Positions 43,051 to 53,919 of a DNA stretch of 64,000 nucleotides are shown here, piece by piece. Source of the stretch: Eutreptiella sp. 'Long Island Sound 2002' (lineage: Eukaryota > Euglenozoa > Euglenophyceae > Eutreptiales > Eutreptiaceae); NCBI GenBank assembly GCA_964036045.1, contig OZ038380.1, positions 63,100,591 to 63,164,590 on the forward strand, written 5' to 3'. Numbering within the stretch: the first letter of the stretch is position 1; each line of letters begins with the position of its first letter. The notes under the pieces were generated by a model, which was not told the origin of the DNA, ran no database searches, and saw only the letters and a program-made list of their open reading frames with translations. The translations under genes were made by a program, and so were the position numbers.

Positions 43051-43790
43051 GAGTACGCTGGCACTCCAGTGCAGATGTCAGCCCGTCTGTAGTATCAGGA
43101 AATAGCTCTATCTTGGCCTGGAAATAGCTATTTTAGTCATTGTTTTAAGGTTTTTGGAGTTTCTAAAGCATTTGAAGGCCCATTGAACCTTCAAAGTAAT
43201 TAGAACCAACGGCGCGGCAGCGGGGCCAGTCGTTGACGTCATTTTTACGACATTAGCTTCCTGACAGAAGATTTCGTGAATGTGTGTAAAAGCTCCAGAA
43301 AAGCTGTTTTTATATCAATTTTTAATGAATTATTGTGCATTTTTAGTGTATTTTATGGTATATTTCAAGAAAATGTACCATGTTGCGATTTTTCCACAGA
43401 TGACCTGCTGCGACGGCCGTTCCCTCCCCTATGAGGGGTATTAAGGGTAAGTCCATAGGTTTTCAGAAAAGATATCATGTGGCGCCAGAATGCCCTAAGG
43501 CCTCTAGGGTGCCGCATGGGGGGAGACCCATGTTTCAAGTTTTAACCATGTTTTCAACAGGTTCATGAAATTGTTTGACTTGTTTGACCTGGGTGTGACT
43601 CACAACTGACTTAGACATGTTGACCACAGCACAGTTGCTGTTCACGACAGTCGTTGACGACCTGAATCTCAGGTCACAGGGCCTGTGGTGCCCTGATTTA
43701 CTGTGATGTTTCCTAAACATCTAACCTTAGCACATGATTTGGTACTTAGGTATGTTTACATGTGTTCTAACCTACGTTATTGCCTTGTTT
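43051..43790. other. Unassigned DNA upstream of the Ty3 relic
   Basis: AT-richer DNA; this could contain the decayed gag region of the Ty3 relic, but no motif is recognisable. Confidence 0.4.
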
Positions 43791-43810
43791 GCCCTCTCTT
43801 CCTCTTTCAG

Positions 43811-43830
43811 GACACCAGATTGTGTCATGG
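43811..43830 (+). other. Shared hairpin/start-codon module, stand-alone copy
   Basis: GACACCAGATTGTGTCATGG follows CTCTTCCTCTTTCAG, a strong splice-acceptor-like tract. GACAC and GTGTC form a perfect 5-bp stem. The ATG at 43,827 opens only six codons (MGEQSS) before a stop. The surrounding sequence differs from the LTR element, so similarity is confined to about 20 bp plus the pyrimidine tract. Confidence 0.6.
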
Positions 43831-44178
43831 GCGAGCAAAGCTCCTAGAGCAATTTTTATTTGCGTGGTATTACAGAATCTCTTGTGCCTACTTGCTCTTC
43901 TAATGTCTCTTAAAGAGTGCTCCCATAGCCTCCAAAATGATTGCTCCATATGCCTCGAAAAAGAGCATAAAAATTGGTTTGCAAAACCTCAAGCTCTTCA
44001 CCATGGAGCAGATTTCAGTACCAAAGATCCAGGGGCGTACCAATACGCGTCAAAATTGTTCTAGAGTCGATGCCGCTCTGAAGGAGAACTTGGAGTTCTT
44101 TGTGTCCTTCAAGGTTTGTGGACCCTTGGCACAAGCAACAAGAAGGAGCCAATCCAAGGAGCTCAAGTTCTTCACTAA

Positions 44179-44661
44179 GGCCAAGATTGGACTGCGGCTC
44201 AACCAGTCGACGCCCTGGTCTGGCCTGGGAACCCCTGGAGCGACAATACGTCCAGGTATGTCCTCCACAACCCCACCTCCTCCTCAAGTACTGAGACTGA
44301 GGAGCAACATCAGGAACCTCGAGAGAATCAAGAAATTGATCAAAACCAAGATAGTGAGCCTTGGTGGGCCACTTCCTCTGGCTCAGAAGCGGCGGAGATC
44401 GATGAATATTTTACGACAACTCCGTCAGCGACGTCCAGCGACAACAATGGGCCAGAAACCAGCCCAATAAAATGGTATGACCATGCACCCCATGAGTTCC
44501 AACAAGCTATTGATTTTTATGAAGCCCAACAACAAGGGCACCAACAATTTGACATGTGGGACAGCTCCAGCGAAGGTAGCGGTCGCCAGACTACGCTACG
44601 TATGTCTGTATGTGAGTCACTTCTCTTTCCGGCCTGGCTCCCACAAACCGGGCTTCGCTGA
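44179..44661 (+). CDS. Acidic, Ser/Gln-rich open frame without a start codon
   Basis: This plus-strand frame is open for 160 codons from a stop at 44,176 to TGA at 44,659. It reads WPGNPWSDNTSRYVLHNP, then an acidic Gln/Ser-rich part (EIDQNQDSEPWWATSSGSEA) and IKWYDHAPHEFQQAIDFYEA. Composition differs from random translation of this DNA, and no early Met is available, so it may be an internal exon or gag-like remnant. An alternative overlapping frame (43,937-44,470) starts with Met but looks less natural. No family recognised. Confidence 0.35.
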   Translation, partial: GQDWTAAQPVDALVWPGNPWSDNTSRYVLHNPTSSSSTETEEQHQEPRENQEIDQNQDSEPWWATSSGSEAAEIDEYFTTTPSATSSDNNGPETSPIKWYDHAPHEFQQAIDFYEAQQQGHQQFDMWDSSSEGSGRQTTLRMSVCESLLFPAWLPQTGLR

Positions 44662-47600
44662 CGTCGGACCGAAGGTCCTAATCAGGTACTATTACCACTC
44701 CTATGGTGCCCAGGTTCTGTGCTGGCGCCTATCCTTGGGGGAAGACGGCAAAAGGCCTACCTACCAGAGGGGAGGGGTGGCCAAGTGTGCTAAGGGCATA
44801 CAAAACGCCCATTTTTCTAAAGGCCAAAAGCTAACGCACTCCCGTGCCCACGTGGAAAAGCACGCGGGACAGGAGACACCACTACACTACACTCACTAAC
44901 GCCAGCACCAGCCTTCGAAGGCAGGGTGAGCACTCAGCACTTGCACTCATCACCTGCCAGGCTTGCTGACCCTAACACCTACACACGCTACTGGATGTTC
45001 ATGACAATGAGGTCTTGGGCCCTATTGACCCTCCTGTACAATAACAAGAGAACACAGCGCTACTAAGCGACTGTGGCCTAACAGGGACGCCACTACACAT
45101 TTGCCTGTCAGTGCTTGGGTGGGAAGGAGTGCTCTGTTTGCGTGCACAGCGTGTATGTCGATAATGTTGGACTGCCCTCGCCTATCTTGGCTGAGGTACA
45201 GATTTTGTTGTGATGTGCGCCGCATGTTTAAGCGCGGCAGGGAACTGCACCAATCACCCTTACCTGCCCACCTGTAAAGCAAAGGCCAAGGAACAGGGTA
45301 AGTGGCTGAGGAACCAACACAGCCTCCACGTATTATACGCTTCCTAGGCTGCCCCATAATACCCTGTCCTCTTACCCTGTTAAAAGCAAGCAAACTTAAG
45401 GAACTCCACCTGTTCTCTTAAAGAACGTAGGGTGGAGTCCCTGGGTAACCTAAACAAGAGTTGTACTGTCGCAACACGTGTGGCCTACCTTTTAATGCGC
45501 AATATGCATGCACAGGTATGCACAAGTCTTCCATTTTCAGATTGTTTCTCCTAACTTAACGCACAGCAACAGATCACAGTGTGACTCAACCAGGAGGTGA
45601 GCTCCACCAAGGCTTACCTACCCTACTCACCAGGCATCATGTGAATGCCGGATGTAACACGAACGCAATATAACCCTAAGCGTTTGAACAACCCTACGGC
45701 GAATTAGAAACAGCCCTAATTGATTAATGCTCTGTGTGTCATGCGTGCTTTTCTTATCTTGTTTACTGCAGAAAAAGGATATGGAATGGTGCACTGCACA
45801 GCGCAAAACAAGCCTAAGCGTTTCAAGCAACCCTATTTTACCGCTGCGGCGAAACAAACACGAGCAAGCACTTTGTTTTCCGACCTGTGAAGAGAAGAGA
45901 AAGGTGGATTGGGACACAGGGAAAATGAGACAACGTGTGAATTCCTGAATTAGGCACATGCATCGCGAGCACAGCGCACGCTCTAACCCTACGTGCGCGC
46001 TGCGTGCTCCATTCGCTTCGCATACCTTTCATCTCAGTTTTGACCTATGCAGAGCAAAGAAAATGAGTACCCGAACCCCCAAGAACACAGCAGTGACAAC
46101 CCTAGCATTTTAACGAAAGAACCAACACGAACGCAATGCATGCGTGTGAATTGACACTGACATAGGTGAGAGGTGGGTTATCCACCTGCTCTGTGGTGTG
46201 AGTTTCTGTTCACTTCTTTTTCCTAAAGTTTATAAAATTGTTGATGCAACTGTGCCAAAATTTCTTTTAAAACTTTAAAAAGTACGGCTCAAACCTTCTT
46301 TTTCTAGAGCCGTTTACGCTTGCGCAACTCTTTTTTTTGGAGTCTGCCTCTGTTGCGCTTGTCTGCGACTTTGGGTTTTAGTCTAAAAATGACGATTTCT
46401 AACGTCGTGTCGTCGATTTTTAGCGATTTGACTTCTTAAAATTGCTACCCATTTCCCTAAACCACAGGATTCACTCCCTGTTGGTTCCATTTTCTATTTT
46501 TGTCAGCTCCTGGAGATTTGTGTACTCCATTGGGAGTATTGTTCCGCCCTGGCCCTTGGTCGGGACGTTTACTAGAAGACTGTTTATACAGCGCTAGCCG
46601 TCCGCATTAGAGCATTTGACTGTACCCTAGTGGGCAAGCATTTGTGCTCTAGGAAGGAAGTCCTTGGTTCAGACCCGACTACCGCCAAATTTTTGCCAAA
46701 AGCTTTCGCCGCACGCTGGCAACTTTTGAGGAATCCCCCATCGAAGGGACATCATTCACGGTAGTTTACACTGTTTTTCGAGGGTACCTACAATGTGATA
46801 GGCTTCTTTGAACTGATGGGAATGTTTTTGATTGGTTGAATGCATTTTATGAGGTAATGTTAGGGACATTTGAGCCTTTTTCCTTGGTCCTACTAGCATG
46901 ATCAACTAGTACTCCAGGGGGGAGTAAGAGAAAGTCACTGCCATGTCTTTCCTGGAGGTCTTGATCCAGGCCAAGCCCCCCTTGAAACCCTTTTGTTGAT
47001 GCTCAGACTTGCGTAAGTAGTTTTCTCTCTCTTTTGAAGCTTAAAGTACACTTTCTCAAAGTAACTAGGGTTCTAAACCTAGCCCCCCCTAAGGTTCACC
47101 CCTACCACTCAACTGAGCGGAGCTATCTTCCTTCATGGAGGTTATACCGAAATAAAGTAGGCATTTCATGCCTACGGCCTTGGAGGTTAAGCCTAGTGGT
47201 CCCCCACCCCAAGACCCCTATACTCAACTGTTTCTACCATTTATTGTGGTTCTACCTTTTAACTGTTTCTGACTTCAGTTGCTTGGCCAAGTCATATTCT
47301 GTGTCTGGCCTAACTCCTTTGCCCCACATTCCTAACCAACTCCATTTCATCCAAAAGAGGGCACATGAAGTGCTTGATGCTAATTGGGAGGCAAGAGTCA
47401 TGCCATTTTTCACAAAAAAATCATTTGTTTTATCCATTTGTGATTGAATCCATGTACTTAAGCCTGCTTTGTCTATCTGCAGCCCTTCTGTGATACACTG
47501 TACATGCTTTTGTTTTGCTTCAGAGTGGCAAGGATCCTAGAATGCTTTGTTCTATGAGAATGCCCCCGTGAGCGCAGTGCTTTGCCTGCCTGCCTGCTTG

Positions 47601-48520
47601 CGTGTCAACCGTAGCGTGACCTGTGGACAGGTCCCCCACGGGAACGCGTCTGTATAATGTAGGCAAAGGACCACCTACAAGGCGAAACTCACTGAGCATG
47701 GTAAAGACAATCAGGAACTGCACCTGAGGATGGGGGAAAAGCATCAGGTGTCTGTGCTAGAAAAAGCCCCATTCCTCTAACATACATCACATTCAGGGCT
47801 CAGGCTAGTTTTCGGTAAACTGCAAAGCAATTTTAGAAGTCCCCTCCAACAATTTTTAAAGCCCTGCACCTCTCTGAACCTAGAGTAAAGCCCTGCATTG
47901 GTTTTCAAAAACTGCACAGTGTGGTCTGCTTGTGCTTTTGCTTCAGAAAAAGGGATGTGCTTGTGTAGAGTGACGAAGCACATGTTGAGTGCTCGGTGCA
48001 TGTGGTGAGCGAGGTGCAAGCTGGTGTGTGCTACCTAAAAGCTCAACAACATGTTTTCTGAAAAGAGAATAGTGCAACAGAAAACAATCAAAGCCATTTA
48101 CAGACAGCCCTAAAAAGGTCCATCCCAGGCAAGATTTGCAGGACCAAAACTGGGTCGATGTTTGCTGTCTGAAAACGCATAGGTATCCACATGAAAGAAA
48201 GTCAGAGCCCCTGATACACAAGTACAAGTTTCGCTCGGAAGCTCCGAGCCCCTGATACACAAGTAGGAGTTTCATGACCTTGAAAACAAAGGGTACTGAG
48301 GGATTCAAAGTGTACACAGCGACAGCAAACGGGCAGACTGCTGCCCCAAGGCACATCGCGTCAATTGGCGACAACAAAGCAAGCAAACGTATCACTACAA
48401 GCCACAGAACACATACACAAGACCCCACGTTTCACTACCAGTCTGTGTGCACAACTGAAAAGTTCAGATTGAAAAGAAATCACTGAGAGGCAAGCACCAA
48501 CAAAGGCATTGCATAATCCA
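44662..48520. other. Unassigned intergenic DNA
   Basis: Mixed, moderately AT-rich DNA with only short frames (for example 45,022-45,393 minus, 47,034-47,447 plus, 47,943-48,428 minus), none recognisable. A T-rich stretch lies at about 46,200-46,520. A weak tRNA-like element near 46,590-46,695 is listed separately. Confidence 0.45.
46590..46695 (+). other. Weak tRNA-like sequence
   Basis: ATTAGAGCATTTGACTGTA resembles a tRNA D-arm to anticodon segment with a GTA (Tyr) anticodon. An intron-like stem (CCTAG...CTAGG) follows, then GGTTCAGACCC, close to a B box. The 5' side does not pair with the 3' acceptor side (GACTACC). At best this is a tRNA pseudogene or SINE head. Confidence 0.2.
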
Positions 48521-48529
48521 TGACCCCAA

Positions 48530-49370
48530 CATTCTGAGGTTTGAGGTTTGTGGCTCCTGCACTTGGGTACTACACGCCTTTCGTCCCTGGGGGACCACCT
48601 GGTCGGGCCAGGTGATACCCTCCCTACCGGCACCTGGTAAGGGGCCCTCAATGACACATCTCCTGCCTGGTCACGGAGTCCCCCGGGTTCACACAGCTGG
48701 AAGGACAGTCCCTGCCCGGCTTCCCAATTTTGTCAGTCCCCGGTCAGTAGGTTACTTAGCAACCGGTCGGTGTATTACTTAGCGACTAGGTTGCAGGGGC
48801 CTACCCACTACGTTGCCCCCCTAATGCATGGTCGTCCGGGGTGCAGGCGCGGCTGGGCCCGTGCTACTGGGTTGTCTCCATTGGGACCTTCATGTGCTGG
48901 CGCAGAGGCTGCCTTGTTCCGGACTGGTGCGCAGCGCTGTTCGCCACTACTGCCTTCGCGGGTGCAGTGCCCTGTTCGTGTGTGTGCAGCGCTCACGGCA
49001 GGTCTGCGGGGATGGGGCCGGTGCCGGTTCTCGCTTCCTGCCCCCCTTGCCTCCCCTTTCCTCGCCCCCCTCGCGGTGCGTGTTGCGGGCTGTCCCGTCC
49101 GGGTGTTGCTTGCCCTCGCATGCTGGTACGCCATCCAACGCGGTCTTTGCGTCCCCCGAGCTTGGTCCGATTGCCCTTTTGGTGCACGCCGCGTGCCCGT
49201 TGTTTGTGTGTGTGTGCGCTTGCCCTCCCGCACTGTGCGTGCTCCCTTCATTTGTGGGCGTGGGGCGCGCAGTTCGCGCGGTACCAATGCAGGGCGCTGG
49301 TAGGTTCGTTTCAGGCGGTCCCTGCCCCTCCGCGTTTCCTGCCCTGATCCAATGCTCCGCATGTCTAGTG
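48530..49370. repeat. Paralogous segment, copy 1
   Basis: About 850 bp similar to 53,920-54,790 in direct orientation. Shared landmarks include CCACCTGGTSGGGCCAGGTGA, CTTAGCAACCG, CTACCCACTACG and CCCGTGCTACTGG. On the minus strand both copies keep a matching Arg/Gly/Thr-rich frame (here 48,808-49,431), with shared pieces such as TGTRRAPKGQSDQAR and WMAYQ. Confidence 0.8.
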
Positions 49371-52015
49371 AGGGGGGGGTGGCTCGGTCCCTGTGTCTCC
49401 CTGCCTGGCTCCGTGTCGTGCACCCCCACATGGTGGGCCCGTGTGGCTGGGGCGGTTTGTTTCTCGGGCACGTGGTTGCGGGCGTGGGGGCCCGTCACCA
49501 ACCCCACAGCGCAAGCTCTTGCGAGCTGGCGCTGCGCACTGGGGGGGCGGCACCAGGGCGCACGAGGGGACGCCTAGTGTCTCCGTGTAGGGGGGTCCGG
49601 GCTGGGGCACTCTCCCTCACCGACTGGTTGTCCTCCGGGCGTGCAGCCTGAGCCAACTGCCCGTTTTCTTTGGGCGCGGGGGATGCGGACGTGGGGGCCC
49701 GTCAGCAACCCAGAGCACACGCTCTTGGGAGCTGGCTCTGCGCGCTGTGGGGGCGTAAGGAGGGCGTCCAAGGCTAACGCCTGGTTTATCGTTGAGGGGT
49801 ATCCGGGGTTGGGTACTCTCCCTCCCCTACCCGCCGTCCTTTGGGCGAGCAGCGGGGACCCGCTGCCTGTTTTCCTTGGGTGCCGGGGGTGTGGGCCTGC
49901 GGACCCGTCACCTACCCCACAGCGCACACTCTTGCGAGCTGCCTTTGCGCCGTGGGAGCAGCACGAGGGCGAACCTGAAAACGGCGCGTTATGCTTCCGT
50001 GAGAGCTGTCCTTGGTGGGGCACTCTCGCTCCTCCAACCAGCCGTCCTTGGACCAGACAGCCGGGGACCGCTGCCCGTTTTCCGTGGGCGCCAGGGTTCC
50101 AGGCTTGGAAACCCGTCACCATCCCCACTGCGCACGCTCTTGCGAGCTGGTGTCGGGCGCTGTGGGGGCGGCACGAGAACGACCGGGGGGTCAGGGCGCC
50201 TCGTTCCTCTGTGAGGGGTGTCTGGGTTGCGCGGTCTCCCTCCCCCCACCGCCCGTCCTTCGGGTAGGCGACCGGGGGCGGCTGCCCGTTTTTCGTTGGC
50301 GAAAGGGTTGCGGGCTTGGGGACCCGTCACCAAACCCGCTGGGCACGCTCTTGCGAGCTGCCTTTGCGCGCTGCAGGGATGGCACAAGGGAGCCGGGGGG
50401 GGGGGGGACGCCACGTTCCTCTGTGAGGGGTGTCCAGGGTCGCGCACCCTCCTTCCGCCAACTGCCCGTCCTTGAGTCAGGCGGCCGGGACCCGCTGCTC
50501 GTTTTCCTATGGGGCGGGGGGTGCAGGCGTGGGGAGCTGTCACCCACCCGACAAAGCACGCTCCAGTGTGCTAGCTTTGCGCGCTGTGGGGGCAGCACAA
50601 GGGCGCCCGGGGGGGGGGCACCTCGTGTTTCCATGAGAGGTGTCCGAGGTAGAGCACTCTTCATCCCCTAACAGCCCGTCCTTGGGGCAGGCGGCCAGGG
50701 GCCGCTGCCCGTTTTGCGTTAGCGCGGGGGATGCGGGCGTGGAGACCCGTCACCAGCCCCACAGCGCACGCTCTTGCGAGCTGGCTTTGCCCGTTGTGGT
50801 AACAGCACAAGGGCTCCCGGAGGAGGGTGCCTCGTGTCTCCATGAGGGGTGTCCGGGGTTGGGCACTCTCCCTCCCTCTTCTGCACGTCCTTCAGGCAGG
50901 CCGCCGAGGCCAGCTGCCCCCTTGCCCTGCGCGCGGGAATCGCGGGCATTGGGACCCGTCAGCGACCTCGCGCAGGCTCTTGCAAGCTGGATTTGCGCGC
51001 TGTGGGGGCGGCACGAGGGCCACCAGGGGGGGGTGCCTCATGCCTCTGTGAGGTATGTCTGGGGTCGGGCACTCTTCCCCTCCTAACTGTTTGTCCTTGG
51101 GGCAGGCGGCCGGGACCCACTTCTGTGGGTGCGGGGGGTGTGGGCGTGCAGGCCCATCATCTATCCCAAAGCGCACGCTCTTGCGAGCCCGCTTTGCGCT
51201 GTGTCGGGGCGGCACGAGGGCGACCTGGAGGGAGGAGCCTCGTGCCTCTCTGAGGGTTGTGCAGGGTCAAGCACTCTCCGTCTCCTAACTGCCCGTCCTT
51301 GGGGCAGGCGGCCTGGACCCCTTGCCCGTTTTCTGTGGGTGCGAGGGGTGTTGGCGTGCGGACCTGTCACCAACCCCACAGGGCACGCTGCTGCGAGCTG
51401 GATTTGCGCACTGTGGGGGCGGCATGATGGCAGCCAGGCGGGGAGCGCCTCCTGCCTCGCTGAGGGTTGTCACGGGTTGGTCACTGTCCCTTCCCCGACC
51501 GCCCACCCTTGGGAGCGGCGGCCGGGGGCCGGTGCCGGTTTGCCGTGGGCGCAGGGGGTGTGGGCTTCGGAACTCTTCACCTACCCCACAGCACAAGCTC
51601 TTGCGAGCTGGCTTTGGCGCTGTTGGGGCGGCACAAGGGGGCCCGGGGGGTGGGGGGGGCACCTCCTGCCACTTTGAGGGGTCTCTGGGGTCGGGCACTC
51701 TCCCTCACCCAACTGCCGTCCTTGGGGCAGGCGGCCAGGGCCCGCTGCCCATTTTCCGTGGGCGCGGGGGATGCGGGTGTGGGGACCCATCACCAACCCC
51801 ACTGCGCACGCTCTTGCGAGCTGGCAGTGCGCTGTGGGGGCGGCACGAGGGCACTAGGGAGGTCGCCCTGTGCCTCCGTGAGGGGTGTCCGGGGTTGGGC
51901 ACTCTCGCTCCCCCAACCGCCCGTCCTTGCGGCAGGCAGCCAGGGCCCGCTGCCTGTTTTCTGTGGGCGCAGGGGCTGCGGGCTTGGGGGGCCGAAACGA
52001 ACCCCACTGCGCAAT
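49371..52015. repeat. ~209-bp satellite array, about 12-13 units
   Basis: The landmark GCGCACGCTCTTGCGAGCTG, with variants, recurs near 49,510, 49,717, 49,924, 50,132, 50,340, 50,548, 50,765, 50,970, 51,170, 51,382, 51,593 and 51,803, giving a period of about 205-215 bp. Other conserved parts are GTCCGGGGTTGGGCACTCTC and TGCCCGTTTTCCGTGGGCGC. Units carry G runs of up to about 11. It ends abruptly at CCCCACTGCGCAATAAAAC near 52,004-52,018. The frames inside are repeat artefacts. Confidence 0.93.
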
Positions 52016-52440
52016 AAAACTTTTTTCGACCATAGATACATGAATAGTTAGCCCCGTAAGCACCGCAACGCCCATGGGAGCATAACGCCGTCCTCCACAA
52101 CGTATAACACACCATAGACGCAAACAAAAAGCCGACACGAGCAGCTCAGAAAACTCGAAAACCTTTTCTGAGCCGCCCCTTTCCCCTGCTTCCTTCCATT
52201 TTCCATGCACCTACCTCCCCTCCCTCGTGCCCCCCCTCAGCCCTTTTCGTCAGCTCAGGCGGCCGGCCCTGGGGAAAAGCAGTCAACCCCCTGCAAGCAA
52301 GACCAGCGCCGACAACCCAACACCGCCGCCAGCAACAACTGCTGACCATCTGCTGGTAACAAGTGAGTTGAGGCGCATACATGGCCTTGCTGCTTGCGCG
52401 TGAGTTGGGTAGCGTATTCCTTTTTTTTTTACATGGGGAC
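52016..52440. other. Unique spacer after the satellite
   Basis: Moderate-composition DNA beginning with AATAAAACTTTTTTCGACC, where AATAAA resembles a polyadenylation signal. A minus-strand frame (52,146-52,442) is unrecognised. Confidence 0.4.
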
Positions 52441-53900
52441 AAAAAACCGAAAACAGCAACAAAACCTTTTACAAATCAGGATTTTAAAGCAGGCCAGGGC
52501 AAACAAACACAAACAGCACAGAGAAAAAGACCGCAGGGCACGACAGCACAGGACCACACGGAGGCACAGCGTCGCAGGAAAGAGCGCAGCAGAGCACGGC
52601 ACCACGACAAACCACCACCACCAACAGGACACCAGCCAGACCAGCCAGGGACACCAACGCCGCAACGCGCTGCCAGGACACAACGACGGGCAACGAGGAC
52701 CGGCGGCAAACAAACAGATACCACAGGCAGCACCACAGGACACCGCCCAGCGCAGCAACGTAACAGCGCACAACACAGGGGCACCACGCAGGCGCCACAG
52801 CACAGCACAACACAGCAGCGCACGCGAGGCGCCGCAGCACAACAGGACAGGACGCAGGAGGGCACGGCACAGCGCGCAGCAGCATAGCACACTACGCAAC
52901 CAGCAGCGCAGCACAACAACACACCGCAGAACAACAAAGGAAACAGAACAGCACACCGGAACACACCAGGGCACCAGGCGCCTGAAACAACACAGACAAA
53001 ACGAACAGCACGACGCAAGCGCACCAGACCACCACAGCGCACCACGGCACCGCACAGCGCGGAAAGGACAAGGGAGGCACAGCATCACACTCGAGGACAC
53101 ACACAGCACAAAGCACAACCGCAAACAACAGCGCACACCAACACACCGGGGCAAAATACAGACGCAGAGCCAAAAGCGCAGACAAGCACGGGAAAATACA
53201 GCGCAGGAAAGCGCAACACCCCAGGGCGCCTCACAGAGCCCGAGGGCACAACACAGCAAGCAGCGGCACCAAACAAAGCCTGAGAAAACAACCCAGCACG
53301 GAACAGCACAGCACAGCACGAAGCAAAGCAGCACATCACAGCAAGAAGCAACGCGGCGCAGCGGAGCGATCCGGGACACAGCACAGCACGCGGCAGCGCA
53401 GATCAAGGCGAGGCAACAAGCCACGACGCAAACAACGCATAGGGAGAAAGGGACTGAGGCTGCTGTGCAACACACAGCAGCAACCAACAGCACGGAACAG
53501 CACAGCACATCAACACAAAAAGGCGCCCGAACGAACACCGCACAACGCGCAGCAGCCCGCAACAACGCAAGGCCAGCAACCACAGCACGACACGCAGCAC
53601 AGAAAACCGCAACAGCAGGCAGCACAAGGCAAACCACATACATCCGGGGGGGCACAAAAAAAAAGGGTGGGGTGGCGGACTGCGCCTAGGCCGTGAACAC
53701 CGGAGGCCAGAAACAAGAGGATGCCAAAGACAGAGAGAACGGGGGCGCAAGCAACAAGAGGAAAGGAAACACAGGAAAAAAAAAGGGGGGGGCAGGAGAA
53801 AGCGAAGAGCGCCAAGGCCAAGGGCACCCAGGGCCGGGAAGCACAGAAAGCCAGAGATGACGGGGGTGCGAGCAACGGGGGAGCTAGAAGGTTTTCAAGT
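52441..53900. repeat. CA/GA-rich strand-asymmetric block, copy 2
   Basis: CACAGCA/ACAACAC-type words dominate and T is rare on the plus strand. Similarity to 12,591-13,100 includes GAGGGCACAACACAGC and CAGCACGACACGCAGCACAG, and both end in a G run followed by an A run and GGGTGGGG/GGGCGCGG. Frames of 431 (plus) and 408 (minus) codons follow from the composition. Confidence 0.8.
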
Positions 53901-53919
53901 TTTGAGGTTTTGAGGTTTT

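Noticed and set aside
47094-47165. tRNA-like A-box on the minus strand (GCTCAGTTGAGTGGTAG)
   Set aside because: No anticodon arm, B box or acceptor pairing could be placed around it.
49574-51698. Pro/Gly-rich frames of 130-230 codons in the satellite
   Set aside because: They shift with the 209-bp unit and are present on both strands; not supported as genes.
52394-53689. 431-codon plus-strand and 408-codon minus-strand frames
   Set aside because: Same cause as at 12.6-13.6 kb: CA-rich DNA lacking stops, with Gln/Thr/His or Cys/Leu/Val bias.
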